From Membranipora membranacea (taxonomy: Eukaryota; Bryozoa; Gymnolaemata; Cheilostomatida; Membraniporidae): a stretch of 60,000 nucleotides of DNA. The notes under the pieces are model-generated. The model did not search any database, was not told where the DNA came from, and was given only the letters and a program-made list of their open reading frames with translations. A program made the translations under genes and the position numbers. This document shows, in pieces, positions 10,483 to 21,850 of this stretch. The stretch's first letter is position 1; the number at the start of each line of letters is the position of its first letter. The stretch lies in contig OU612072.1 of NCBI GenBank assembly GCA_914767715.1, forward strand, positions 9,550,001 to 9,610,000, written 5' to 3'.

Positions 10483-12357
10483 ATGGATTGGAAAGCAGAT
10501 TACAATCGGGAACAGGAACTAAAGCGGAGTTTGCAACGTTATAAAGTGGTTGCGATTGTTCAAGCAGTTCTTCTTCTGAGCTGTTTTGCATTTATCACAT
10601 GGGATGTTCTTGCAGACAGGCTCTTTCTTCATCATGATGGCAACAACAAAGTGAATGTATTTGGAACTTAGGTTAGTTTTCTCGTTCTGATTAACTGGGT
10701 AACTTTGTGAAGCATCAGTTGAGGCCCAGCCTTTCTCCCAGTGGTGCATATGATCTAGGGTAGATTATGGCAATTCTTGCTAACCATAAAGCCTATTTTT
10801 GCATCTTGATAGGTTTACATCTCCTTTTTTAATATAATATGATTTTCAATTTGCAGTATCACCAAAAAACCATAGATTGATTGGTGATAGAAGAATGTGA
10901 TATACAAATTGATCATCATAGGATTATTAAGATATGGTTGTGCATTTCGCATTTAAAAAATAGGATGTAGTTCAATTCACCACAAACTTCTGAAATATGT
11001 GATTTAAAAACTATCCTCTCATCAAGGTGAATGCTGAAAAAATTGGTGCTATCTTTTTATTTTATTACCAAGTTTAATAGACAGTTTTCTGAGCCCATAT
11101 TTATGCCTCAATTCGGAGTTGACCTCTCCAGTTTGGTACTTTTAACCCAGGCCGCATAGGAAAAACCTGCTGAAAGAGGGTTATCTTGAAAACCGCTTAT
11201 GTAAGGATAAAAATTATTTTTGATTCAGAGTCTGCACCGTTGAAAACCCTGCGAGACAAGGTTTCCAAATCATTGGAGGCTTGAATGTTGATACATCTTA
11301 ATTTTAGTGATGAAACTCGTGAAAGATTCTGCCAAATGGTCCGCAAAATAGGCAGAAAATGCTATAATTGACTATCCAAATACTAAAATTATTTCCCAAA
11401 CTATGTCCATATGAGTTTTCAATGTTGCAGATTCTGAAACAAAAATAATTTTTATCCTATTATAAGCGGTTTTCAAGATAACCTTCTTTTCAGCACGTTT
11501 TTCCTATGCGGTGTGGGTTAAAAGTACCAAACTGGAGAGAGGACAACTCCAAATTGAGGCCTAAATCAGAAGTCAGAAAACTGTCTATTTGGTAGTACTG
11601 TTCAGGATCTGAAATTTGTTTATGCTAGGAATTAAAAATTACCTGAAAGTAAAATGAGTATATGAGAGATATTGGGAATCATGTCAAAGGGGAGAACTAA
11701 GATGATCCTAAAACCATCCAGTGAGGACGGAGATAGGAAAACACACCTCCAATAAAATAATGATATCCCCATTCACAAGCTATATCATTAGACCACCCTC
11801 TTAATAGGTGATGATTTATTTGTCCTCTGAAGGTACGTGGACCATCTGATCCTGCTGTGATGGAAGAGAGGATGAAAAGACAAGCTTGGGGTCAACCTTG
11901 CCCACCTCAAGCTACATATCCACCACCAACATCATGCCCACCGCCAACTACATGTCCACCATCAACTGCATACCCAAAACCAACTACATGCCCACCAACA
12001 GTGACATGCCCACCAACAGTGACATGCCCACCAACAACTACATGCCCACCAACAGTGACATGCCCACCAACAGTGACATGCCCACCAACAACTACATGCC
12101 CGCCGTCAGGTTCTTTCGCACCTATGCCAGGGCAGGATGGACAAGTTACAACTTGCATGTGTCCTGGGACGTGTCAAATAGAAAGCTCGACAGTGTGCGT
12201 TGCCGGGCGACCTGGAGAAGGTGGAACAACTGAACAACCTATTCCTGGAGAAGATTTTTGTGTCACTCAAACCATAGAAAGAACATGCTGTAATAATGCA
12301 AGGGCAAATTGTGTCTGTAGCTGCGTCCCTGATCAACCAGATTCCACATACACATAG
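10483..12357 (+). CDS. Cys-Pro repeat / Cys-knot membrane-anchored protein, gene 2 (type 2), stop codon at the splice junction
   Basis: Exon 1 from 10483 (MDWKADYN..., TM ending SCFAFITW) and exon 2 11833-12357 (acceptor CTGAAG|GTACG). Exon 2 encodes RGPSDPAVMEERMKR|Q, then a long run of TCPPTV/TCPPTT hexads, a C-x-C-x3-C-x7-C knot and the C-terminal C-x8-CC-x6-C-x-C-x-C module. Collagen triplets are absent. In paralogue 17639 exon 1 ends AAA AAG|GTAAGT. Here the last codon is TAG (10669-10671) followed by GTTAGT. Either the gene is dead, or a donor four codons upstream (AAT|GTATTT, also phase 0) is used. Exon 2 has no defect, which favours recent loss or rescue by that donor. The intron carries a 510-bp inverted-repeat element. 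Confidence 0.65.
11078..11587. mobile_element. Long-TIR MITE in intron of gene 2
   Basis: About 175-bp inverted arms (11078-11250 and 11410-11587). Both begin TAGACAGTTTTCTGA and share the blocks CCAGTTTGGTACTTTTAACC, CCGCATAGGAAAAA and TTATCTTGAAAACCGCTTAT. The intron of the paralogous gene at 17.6 kb is only 400 nt and lacks it, so it is an insertion specific to this unit. No clear target duplication was found and no coding capacity is seen. Confidence 0.75.
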
Positions 12358-14511
12358 CCATGTAGCATTTCATGAAAACTTCATTGATGTGCACAAACTA
12401 AAAACTGTACGAACCCCAAAGAGGTTGCGATAACATCACTGTCATTTTGCTATTGGAGATAGTTTTTGACTGGTCTGTTTATTAATGACCTGATATTACT
12501 CCTCCACATATTATAGTCTGATTTTGTTGCCATCAACTTTATACATAAATAACGATCGTTGATTCCACAATCGGTTAGTTGGCTAACAAAATCTCTTTAC
12601 TTTGTACCGCAAACTACATGACAAAATCATTATTATATCCACCAGTATGTGTCAGATATTAATTATCTTCAATTCAGACCTTGCATCTTATTCAGAGTTT
12701 TTTTAGCCTCTGTATATCCAAAAAGAGTATGTCTGTGGCACTAAAACTCAAAGTTGCAGAGATATGGACATCAGAGATTATGCTTCAACATGAATATTTT
12801 TCGAGATTATTTCATACCATGATGTGGTTTGTTTATAGCCAGTTTGTCTTTATAACTTTACCCAAGTCTGTTATTTGACAGTCTTGTGTCTTGTGATTAA
12901 TGGAGAATCAATTTCGCCACCAATAAATTAAAAGCTTTTTAGACAATTACTCAGATGAGAAGAGCATTTTGCAGTGACCAATTTAGCACTAATTCTCTGT
13001 AATAGATTTTTCATACTAGGAAGCCTACTGTGCTATTCGGACGACATCATTTGACCATCTGGTCCAGTGATGTATGTGCTTCACCCAACACACACAATGA
13101 AATGGCAATAACCGCAACCCAGGCGCTCAAATAATTTCATTTTCTAATAAATCTATCCCTGAATGTTTTCCATTGGGAATCATAAACAAAAGAAAGATCA
13201 AATACCACACAGTTGAATATTGTTTCCCCTAATATTCGGAAGTAGAGCTGCTTTATGGGAATTTTGCTAGTAAATCCTATCAAAGCACACCATTATCTTT
13301 ACCTCGCTTGTGATACATTAAATCTTAAATTTGAAGCACTTAATTTCATTATAATAATCTTTAAAATGATTGATGTTGTTGTTAGATCATCAATAAGAGG
13401 AAGCCATCTGATCTCTGACAGATCTTCAATCAATCATCATAATATTAATGTACAAGAAGTGACAGAGTTGGCAAGTGTTCTGTTTTGCTACCACCAAGCG
13501 ATTGGGAAGGTAGGAAGTATTGACTTGGGGTTAGCGTAAATTGTCATGAATGTTGATTACAAGGACAGACAGGGTAAGCAAATCCTACTCAGCCCGCTCT
13601 TCTCCGAGGTTGTTATCAATAAATCATCTTATACTCATACATCTGATTGTATTGCGTATTGAGAGCAAGGTATCCCATAGCGCAACTCCCCGGAATTTTT
13701 AAAAGAATAGGTCAGCTATAACCACTGATATATGTTCATGGATTAGGGGATCAAATCTGACCTTGAACAACCACATGGTAAATAATGTATGATTGCTGGA
13801 AACAATTTCTCATATTTGATTAGTCTAAATGTTCAGTCATGCTACAGCCGGGCCCCTTTTAAATATTTGTCAAGTAGCTTGCCTGAGTTTTAAAAGGTCA
13901 TTACTGAGACGTCAGTAAAAGCTGCCAGAATTTTAGCTAGACATAAATTACTGACACAAAGTTATATACTGAGATAATTTCTCAACAAATAGCCCTCCTG
14001 TACTTTGACCACTAATCTATGAATACATTCCAATAGTTATAACTGTATTATTTTTTGATGGATTATCGAAAAGAGGAAGCTTCAGACTTGGTAGAAGCTT
14101 GCTACTAAGTTATATTACCCCATCTAACCAGAAACAAATTATAGGATGTCAGTGGTGCGCAATTAAAAAAATGTTTGTGCTTTCAGAATGCCTTTTTATG
14201 GTAAGGACAAAAAGCCTGAAAATGCAGAGAGGCAGTATGGACATGCAGGGGGATGACTCTTTTGTTAAGTGTAGGTCTTTAGGTCTTGTGCCAAGGGCGC
14301 TCATAATCTCAAGGTAAAATGTCTCATGAAGATCTAACCGGCAATAAACAACACTCTCAAATCTGCAGCACCCAATATCCGTGACCATGTATTATCAAAA
14401 ACAGGAAGTCTCCCGTGCTATTGAGACACTTTCATTAACTATCTGATTGAGTGATGAATATATATAAAAGAAATTCACATCATTAGCATTTCTTGCTACC
14501 TCCACAAGTAT
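12358..14511. repeat. Intergenic part of tandem unit 1
   Basis: No gene found. From about 12.86 to 14.1 kb the sequence is repeated nearly verbatim at 19.23-20.7 kb and, more diverged, at 22.35-23.77 kb. It therefore belongs to the tandem unit. The open frame at 13255-13539 is shortened or broken in the other copies, so I do not call it a gene. Confidence 0.7.
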
Positions 14512-14525
14512 TTAATTGCACGCCT
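14512..14525 (+). promoter_or_regulatory. Core promoter (TATA-type) of collagen-like gene 3
   Basis: CCACAAGTATTTAA, 101 nt upstream of the ATG at 14613. Conserved with the box at 6844. Confidence 0.65.
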
Positions 14526-14612
14526 TCACACAAAAACATCATAGGTAACGGGAGATCGAGCGCGGCTTCTGGTCTTAGTTGATAAGACAAAACGAACTAT
14601 ACGCTTTTAGCA

Positions 14613-15972
14613 ATGGATGTGAAACAGAACTTTGAGCAGAAAGAAAACCTGAGGCAGAGCTTACGACGTTATAAAGTGTCCACCCTCATACTGACAGTGC
14701 TATTTCTGAGCAGTTTGGCATTTATCACTTGGACTGTGCTAACAGGGAGGCTCTCTCTTCAACCAGGAGGTTTTCATGAAGCACATTTACCAGGAATTAA
14801 GGTGGGTTTGAATTTGAATAAGGCATTAAAAAAACTTTTTTCTGGGGGGGGGGGGGGGTAAAGCTTCATAGATGAAGGCTGCTAATGGAATGCTTCCACT
14901 GGTTTACTTGACAAGTTTTAACCATTAGGATCATTAAAGCGGACAAATTAAAGTTTGATACACTTGAATTTCCGATGTTGTGTCTAGGTGGCGAAGGTTT
15001 TACTAATTGTATCCTAGAGCCTCATGTCCAAAATATCTACCATTACGTCTATACACGGGTTGTTAACATTGAACCTTCTTGACAGGCTTTCGAGCTAAAT
15101 TTATTTCACCTGATTGAGGAAATGGGGCAATGATCGTGAACTTTGTTGTCAGCTTTGATTTGATGTTGGTTTGTCCTAGGTAACACTAATATATCTTTGG
15201 CGACCACAGTTGAATTCCATATATTTAATAGAAAGCATAAGGGCTTGCACAGATAGCCAGTCTCTTGTAGCATTCTAGGAAAGTCCAAATCAACGACATT
15301 GAAGACATTTTTTACAGTTTGCAATTTTGTAAACCAGAATATTTCCAAGGCTATATTGTTAATGCTAGTAGGGACAGCCAATCAGATCAATGACAGATCA
15401 ACCCTGTGTTGAGTGTGCTAACTGTATAAGGTTATGTTGCTGTTTCCATTTCATGAGATGATTTAATTCAGTGGATATACCAGATTGAGCTAAGAAGTAT
15501 TAAATCTTCTTTGCAGGTAAATGGACCCTCTGATCCTATAGTGAGCAGTGAGAGAGTAAAGAGACAAACTTGGGGAAACTGGCAACAACAAGCTCAAAGA
15601 TATCCTTACTGGCAAAAAACAACTACACCTACAGCTAGATGTCCACCGCCAGCAACGTGTCCACCGCCAGCAACGTGCCCACCGCCCGTTATTGTCACAC
15701 CATCCATTCCAGGTGTCGCACGATCACTTGGACCGTGCTTTTGCGGAGATGGAAGGAGATGTCAAGAAGATTGTGACACTAGCTGTGTACCGTCTGGGCA
15801 ACCTGGACAACCTGGGGCACCTGGACAACCTGGACAACCTGGGGCACCTGGACAACCTGGACAACCTGGACAACCTGGACAACCAGGAACTAATTGTCTT
15901 ACTCAAACCTTACAAAGAAGATGTTGTGATAATACAAAGCTAAGCTGTTCCTGTAGCTGCTTACCTTTATAG
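14613..15972 (+). CDS. Collagen-like, furin-processed type II membrane protein, gene 3 (type 1)
   Basis: Exons 14613-14801 (63 codons, AAG|GTGGGT) and 15517-15972 (TTTGCAG acceptor); 214 aa. Order: SLRRYKV basic N-terminus, hydrophobic segment about 26-48, stalk, SSERVKR|Q furin-type site, W/Q-rich segment, three Cys-Pro hexads. A knot follows with spacing C-x-C-x5-C-x3-C-x3-C, then about 10 clean GQP/GAP triplets, then [11 protein letters not shown]...CSCSC. Exon 1 and both ends of exon 2 are nearly identical to gene 1. The middle of exon 2 differs: a PYW insertion, the knot sequence and the number of triplets. The intron holds an 11-G homopolymer just after exon 1. It heads tandem unit 2. 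Confidence 0.85.
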
Positions 15973-16740
15973 TTTGTCAGCGTAGAGCTTGTAAACTTTT
16001 TTTGTCTACGGTTTGACTTGCTTGCATGTCTTGATTTGATAGTTAGTTACTTACCTGCTTATAGTTTTGAAGTATTTATAATTTTATCTTTTGCGATTGA
16101 GATGTTACATCTGGTCAGCTAGAACAAAATATAAAATTCCAATATAAAAAACTTAGACTGAGTTTCTTAAGTGCATAACTACAGCAGATACTTTCTTGAC
16201 AAGTTATAAGCAGCATGTTGATTTTAGTTTTAGTTTTTTGCTATTGATTTTGCTGCCAATAAGGTTGTGGTGTTTTGGTTTAACAGTCAAATTTAGCAAT
16301 TATCTATTAAGGATTATGTTTATGTCCTTATATTTTATCTTTTTTTGCCTCACCTCATGACTCAACATCTGTATGGTATAAATATAGTAACAGGGCTTCC
16401 CACAACTTTCAAACAGATTAACCAGTTATACATTATTTCACCATTGATTCAACAATGGAGATGCATTGTGGGTATTCTTCGCACTCACTCGCCATTTCAC
16501 CGCTCTATTAATGAACAGAGCCTTACACTCTCAAACACTTTATTTTAATTATATGTAAAATGATGGATGTTGTCGCTGATATTTCATCAAAAAGAGGAAG
16601 CCAAATGGGCTATGACACATCCTAGGCATTCATCATAATATTATAATAATAATATGCAAAAAGTCACAGAATTAGCGGTGTTGTAACATCAAGGAAAATT
16701 GCGTTCGGATTAGGAATTCAGGAAGTTTTGTGTTTCAGCT

Positions 16741-16917
16741 ATGGATGGAATCGTGATTCCAATTAAGAAGAGAACAAAGGCTAAGCTTGCAGCGTTATAT
16801 ATAAATTATATTTACTATGCACCAGTTCTGTTTCTGAGCAGTTTGAACTATATCCCTTCATCACTTTGGATCACTGAAAGGGCCTGTCTTAAACCATCTG
16901 ATGATAGTTTAACAAGT
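16741..16917 (+). pseudogene. Relic of exon 1 (membrane-anchor exon), unit 2
   Basis: Begins TTTCAGCTATGGATGG, like real family starts. It keeps CTTGCAGCGTTATA (the QRYK codons) and TTTCTGAGCAGTTTG (LSSL codons). The frame has drifted: no single clean hydrophobic segment remains, and there is no donor in the expected place. Partner of the relic at 9279. No exon 2 follows. Confidence 0.55.
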
Positions 16918-17335
16918 GAACAAGGAAATATTGTCGGGTTTTTCCATTACACTCGGTGAATTTCCTAACTAACATTTTGTCGTAACAGGAGAAAGATTTT
17001 TCAATTCTTTTAAGGATATAAAGCCAATGATACCATCAATCATAGGTCAGAACCAAAATAAAAACTCCATCAAAGAGAACATTAAGGAACCACAAAGCTA
17101 CCTCAGAGTGTCTCAAAATAGATAGATTATCGAAAAAGAGATTTAGTCTGTTCTAACAACACACCTGCGCTAATGGGCAATTAAGATAAATGTGCATAAA
17201 GCCTGGTTCACAATTACAACAGGCTTCTGAATTTAGGTTTCACAAATTCTTAGCGGTTTTATGAGTCACCACACTATTTTATGTCTTGCAAGACCATTTT
17301 ATGAATTGTAACAGCAAAATCACATTAGTGAGAGG

Positions 17336-17456
17336 GCTGATGATTGCGGCCTTAGGCGGTTGTGAAGGGGTGGTTAAGATCGTTAACCCCTCCCCCCCCC
17401 CCCCCGTAATGACCACCTACAATCGCGATCGCCATCCTGAATGCTGGCTGGCTATG
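17336..17456. mobile_element. Foldback MITE, CACAGCC family (degenerate)
   Basis: The right half GCGATCGCCATCCTGAATGC then TGGCTGGCTATG is conserved with the 10169 copy. The left half is interrupted by a C-rich homopolymer at 17393-17405. It sits about 90 bp upstream of the promoter box at 17545. Confidence 0.65.
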
Positions 17457-17544
17457 GGTCTTGCAAGTGCCTTGAGGCTCTTGATCAGGTATTTGACTTG
17501 AAACCAGGCTTAACCATTCACCAAATCGAAATTAACTGTTGTCT

Positions 17545-17558
17545 CCACAAATATATAA
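17545..17558 (+). promoter_or_regulatory. Core promoter (TATA-type) of gene 4
   Basis: CCACAAATATATAA, 94 nt upstream of the ATG at 17639. Confidence 0.65.
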
Positions 17559-17638
17559 CAGAGCGTGTCCACACATAAATATCACATATGTCATTCTCAA
17601 GATTGGAGTAGGTAAAGAAGAAAGTATTGGTTTCAGCG

Positions 17639-18710
17639 ATGGATTGGAAAGCAGATTACAACAGAGAAAAGGAACTAAAGCGGAGCTTGCACCGTTATAA
17701 AGTGGTTACCATTGTACAAGCAGTACTTCTTCTGAGCTGTTTTGCATTTATTACTTGGGATGTGCTTGCAGACAGGCTCTCTTTTCAACAGGATGGCGAC
17801 AAGGAAGCAAATGCATTTGGAAAAAAGGTAAGTTTCGTCGTTCCGCATAACAGGTCACATTGTAAAGCGTCAGCTGAGGCCCACTATCTTTTGCAATGGT
17901 ACATGTGGACATGGAAAGGAACTCTTGCTAACCGAAAGCCGCTTTTGTTGCCGATGGGTTGTAGCTTCCTAATTGGAATGATTTTCCTTTCTTCATAAAG
18001 CATGAGTTTCTATCGATCGCGGTCCTGAAGTGTTGCATGTTTATTTGGAAACATGTCCAAAACAAGAGAACCAGGATGATCGGAAACCCATCCGACAGCG
18101 GAAGGAAATGGGACAATACGCCTTCGGTGGCAAAATTATATCCCTATTTGCAATCTTGGTCGATGGACCAACCTCTTAATAAACAGGTGATCAAGGTGAT
18201 GTTGAAATCTCTTCTTTTTTTTTGAAGGTCCGCGGACCATCTGATCCTGCTGTGATGAAAGAGAGAATGAAGAGACAAGCTTGGGGACAAACTTGCCCAC
18301 CTCCATCTACACATTCCCCTCCGACAACATGTCCCCCAACAGTTACATGCCCGCCACCAACTACATACCCTTCACCAACCGCATACCTTCAACCAACTAC
18401 CTGTCCACCAACAGTGACATGCCCACCAGCAACTACATGCCCGCCAGCAGTTGGTTTGGCAGGCATGCCAGGGCAGGATAGACAAATTACAGATTGCATG
18501 TGCGATAACGGATGTCAAATTGATAGCTCAACTGTGTGCCTTCCCGCACCACCAGGACAACCTGGACCTGGACAACCTGGACCTGGACAACCTGGACCTG
18601 ACGTAGACATATGTGTCACTCAAACCATAGAAAGAACATGCTGTAATAATACAAGGGCAAATTGTGTCTGTAGCTGCATCTCTGACCAACCCCATCCAAC
18701 GTACACATAG
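17639..18710 (+). CDS. Cys-Pro repeat / Cys-knot membrane-anchored protein, gene 4 (type 2)
   Basis: Exons 17639-17827 (63 codons, AAG|GTAAGT) and 18228-18710 (TTTGAAG acceptor); 223 aa. Basic N-terminus (ELKRSLHRYKV), hydrophobic segment ending SCFAFITW, stalk, then RGPSDPAVMKERMKR|Q (furin-type). Then a Cys-Pro rich region with mixed P/T/Y hexads, a knot C-x-C-x3-C-x7-C, and a short G/P run. The conserved C-VTQTIERTCCNNTRANCVCSC module follows, with a 10-residue tail. The G/P run has five-residue periodicity (GQPGP), not three, so it cannot form a continuous collagen helix. This is the intact counterpart of gene 2 and shows what the ancestral exon junction there was. Confidence 0.85.
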
Positions 18711-20370
18711 CCTCAAAGATGGTAGAGAGCTACCATTGCTTAAAAAACTTTTTAAGGCCCCAGTTGGTACGATAACGCTACTTTAATTCTGCTAGTAGAC
18801 ATTGATTTTTAGTCTGGTCTGTTTTATGAACGATTTGAAATCTTGCACCTCCATAAATTATAGTCTGGTTTTGTTGCCATTAATTTTATACATAATTAAC
18901 TATTGTTGATTCCACAATTGGTTAGTCGGTTTATAACATCATTTTTGTTTATAACATCATATTATAATATCTAACCCCAACTACCAGTTTCTGGGTTTTC
19001 AAGGTTTCAGTTTTTGACCTTGTTAGAATATCTTATTCAGACTTTTCTTTACATTTCTGTATTTCCAAATAAAATACCTTTGACACGTTTGTGATACTAA
19101 AACTTCAAGTTGCAGAGATGCGGTACAGAAATAGGAGATTATGCTACAACATAAATATTTTTCCGACAACTTTTTCATGCCATGATGTGGTTTATTTATA
19201 GCCAGTTTGTCTCTATAACTTTACCCGAGTCTGATATTTGACAGTCTGGTCTCTTGTGATTAATGGAGAATCAAATCGCCACCAATAAATTTAATGCTTT
19301 TTAAACAATTACTCAGATAAGAAGAATATTTTGCAGTGACAAATTTAGCTCTAATGATCTTTAATGGATTTTTTTATTCTAGGAAGCCTACTATGCTATT
19401 CGGACACCATCATTTGACCATCTGAGTAATGTATGTGCTTCACCCAAAACACACAATGATATGGCAATAACCCCAACCCAGGCGCTCAAATAATTTCATT
19501 TTCTAATAAATCTATCCCTGAATGTTTTCCATTGGGAGTCATAAACAAAAGAAAGATCAAATACCACACAGTTGAATAATGTTTCCCCTAATATTTGGAA
19601 GTAGAGCTGCTTTATGGGAATTTTGCTAGTAAATCCTATCAAAGCACACCATTATCTTTACCTCACTTGTGATACATTAAATCTTAAATTTGAAGCACTT
19701 AATTTCATTATAATAATCTTTAAAATGATTGATGTTGTTGTTAGATCATCAATAAGAGGAAGCCATCTGATCTCTGACAGATCTTCAATCAATCATCATA
19801 ATTTATTAATGTACAAGAAGTGACGGAGTTAGCGTGTGTTCTGTTTTGCCACCACAAAACAGTTGAGAAAGCAGGAAGTTTTCACTTATGGTTAGATTAA
19901 ATTGGCATGACTATGGGTTACAAGGATAGATGAGGAAAGCTAATCCTACAACCCGATCTTCTCCAAGGTTGTTATCAATAATCATCTTATACTCATACAT
20001 CTGATTGTATTGCATCCCATAGCGCAACTCCCTGGAATTTTTAAAATAATAGGTCAGCTATAACCACTTATATATGTTCATGGATTAGGGGATCAAATCT
20101 GACCCTGAACAACCACATGGTAAATAATGTATGATTGCTGGAAACAATTTCTCATATTTGATTGGTCTAAAGGTTCAGTCATGCTACAGCCGGCCCCTTG
20201 TAAATATGTGTCAAGTAGCTTGCCTGGGTTTTAAAAGGTCGTTACTGGGACGTCAGTAAAAGCTGCCAGAATTTTAGCTAGATATAAATTACTGACACAA
20301 AGTTATATACTAAGATAATTTCTCAACAAATAGCCCTACTGTACTTTGACCACTAATCTATGAATACATT

Positions 20371-20632
20371 CCGGTTGATTAAAAAGGTTGATTTAAATCC
20401 GGTGGCATATCACTCGCCCATCCCGAGGCATGGGCGGCGAAATATCAATGCCTTAATGGCAAGGCCGCAATATCTGCGCCAATTTGCTCTCAGTTTGCAG
20501 GCAGGTCGGAGCACACCTGGGGGCCAACCAATCCCCAGTAGAAGATGGACTGCAGCGGGATTCGAAGCCACGACATTCAACACTTGCGTGTTGAAGTCCG
20601 GCACTCTAACCAACTGAGCCACCTCCTACTCC
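20371..20632 (-). mobile_element. tRNA-derived SINE (family A), minus strand
   Basis: On the minus strand: GGAGTAGGAGGTGGCTCAG, TTGGTTAGAGTGCC (A box) and GGCTTCGAATCCC (B box), then a unique body. Unit 1 has the uninterrupted site, ...GAATACATTCC directly followed by AATAGTTAT (near 14019-14040). Unit 2 carries the insert between those two blocks. The insertion therefore came after the unit duplication. Target duplication is at most a few bases (TCC). Confidence 0.85.
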
Positions 20633-21351
20633 AATAGTTATGACTGTATTATTTTTTGATGGATTATCGAAAAGAGGAAGCAACCTGCTCTTATGTCACA
20701 CTTCCGCTAATTACCACAAGAGATATATGGGTATAAAATTTCACTTAAAGGGCAACCAAGGTTTCAAACAACTTCTCATTGATGGCCATTGATTAAAAGC
20801 AGATTGCACCTTCTGCATTGGGAAAAAGACAAAATATAATTCGGATGATTATTCAGCCAGAATTCTTGTGAAACATTTCTTACATCAGGCACTCAAACTC
20901 AGCTAAAAGAGAATACCACATAGCAGTTTCCTGTTCCTGTTATTATTTAGCCTGTGCTCTATAACTATTACAGCAAAGTCTTGGAACCTCCCCTAAACTG
21001 AAGTGTTACCCAGCTTAGAGTCAGCAACTACTATGAGTTTTGCATCGCGTAATGCACAAAGCTGATGCTGCCCAGCACATTATTTGCTACCCATTAATGC
21101 ATTGCTGCGAAACCTTGGTTGCCCTTTAAATTAGCATTCTGTCTACTTCCGCAAGAGAAATGTGCATAAAGCCTGGTTCACAATTACAACACAGCCCCAA
21201 ATTTTTTTTCTTTTGCACAATAACAGCTCTTCTGCATTTAGGTTTCACAAATTATTAGCAGTTTTATGAGTCACAACACTATTCTTAGTCTTCAATTTTT
21301 GAAATGTCACAGCAAAATCACATTGGTAAGAAGAATCTTGCAAGGAGTTGC

Positions 21352-21461
21352 CACAGCCAGCCTAAACATTCGGGATAGCGGTCGCTAAACGAGGAGCGTT
21401 AAGGTTAATGAGTGTCTAAGGCCGCGATCACCATCCTGAATGCGATCAAGGGCTGGCTGTG
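21352..21461. mobile_element. Foldback MITE, CACAGCC family, full length
   Basis: 110 bp from CACAGCCAGCC to GGGCTGGCTGTG, exactly the length of the complete copy at 50204-50313. It lies in the same relative place as the 10169 and 17336 copies, upstream of a type-2 gene. Confidence 0.7.
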
Positions 21462-21674
21462 GGTATATAAGCATTCTGAGGGCCTTGAGATGCTCTTTAA
21501 ATGGAAACCAGGCTTAACCATTTACCAAATTTACCAGATTTATTGTTGGGATGGGACAACAAACCTCCCATCCAGTTCTAAGTATCTCTCTTCACAATCT
21601 ATGTCAGTTGTCAATCCTCTTTACAAACAGGTGAACAAAGTAGGGTAATGTAGATATGCAATTTTTCACTACAG

Positions 21675-21850
21675 GTACGCGGACCCTCTGACCCTGACTG
21701 AAGAGAGAATGAAAAGACAGGCTTGGGGTCAACCTTGCCCACCTCCATCTACATATTCCCCTCCGACAACATGCCCACCACCGACAACATGCCCACCACC
21801 TACAACATGCCCACCACCAACAACATGTCCACCGCCAACAGCCTCAACGA
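21675..21850 (+). pseudogene. Exon 2 remnant of a type-2 gene, unit 3
   Basis: Acceptor CACTACAG, then RGPSDP as in genes 2 and 4. About 5 nt are then missing, which shifts the frame into a TGA. The nucleotide sequence goes on with KRQAWGQPCPPPST-like coding and several ACATGCCCACCACC Cys-Pro units, then breaks off into unrelated sequence. The knot, Gly/Pro run and C-terminal Cys module are absent. Exon 1 and promoter are also absent: the flank equivalent to 17.5 kb runs straight to the end of the intron equivalent, so one deletion removed them. Confidence 0.8.

Noticed and set aside
13255-13539. 94-codon frame conserved at 19614
   Set aside because: Lies in the duplicated intergenic block; the copy at 19.6 kb is shorter and the one at 22.7 kb is broken, so conservation reflects recent duplication only.
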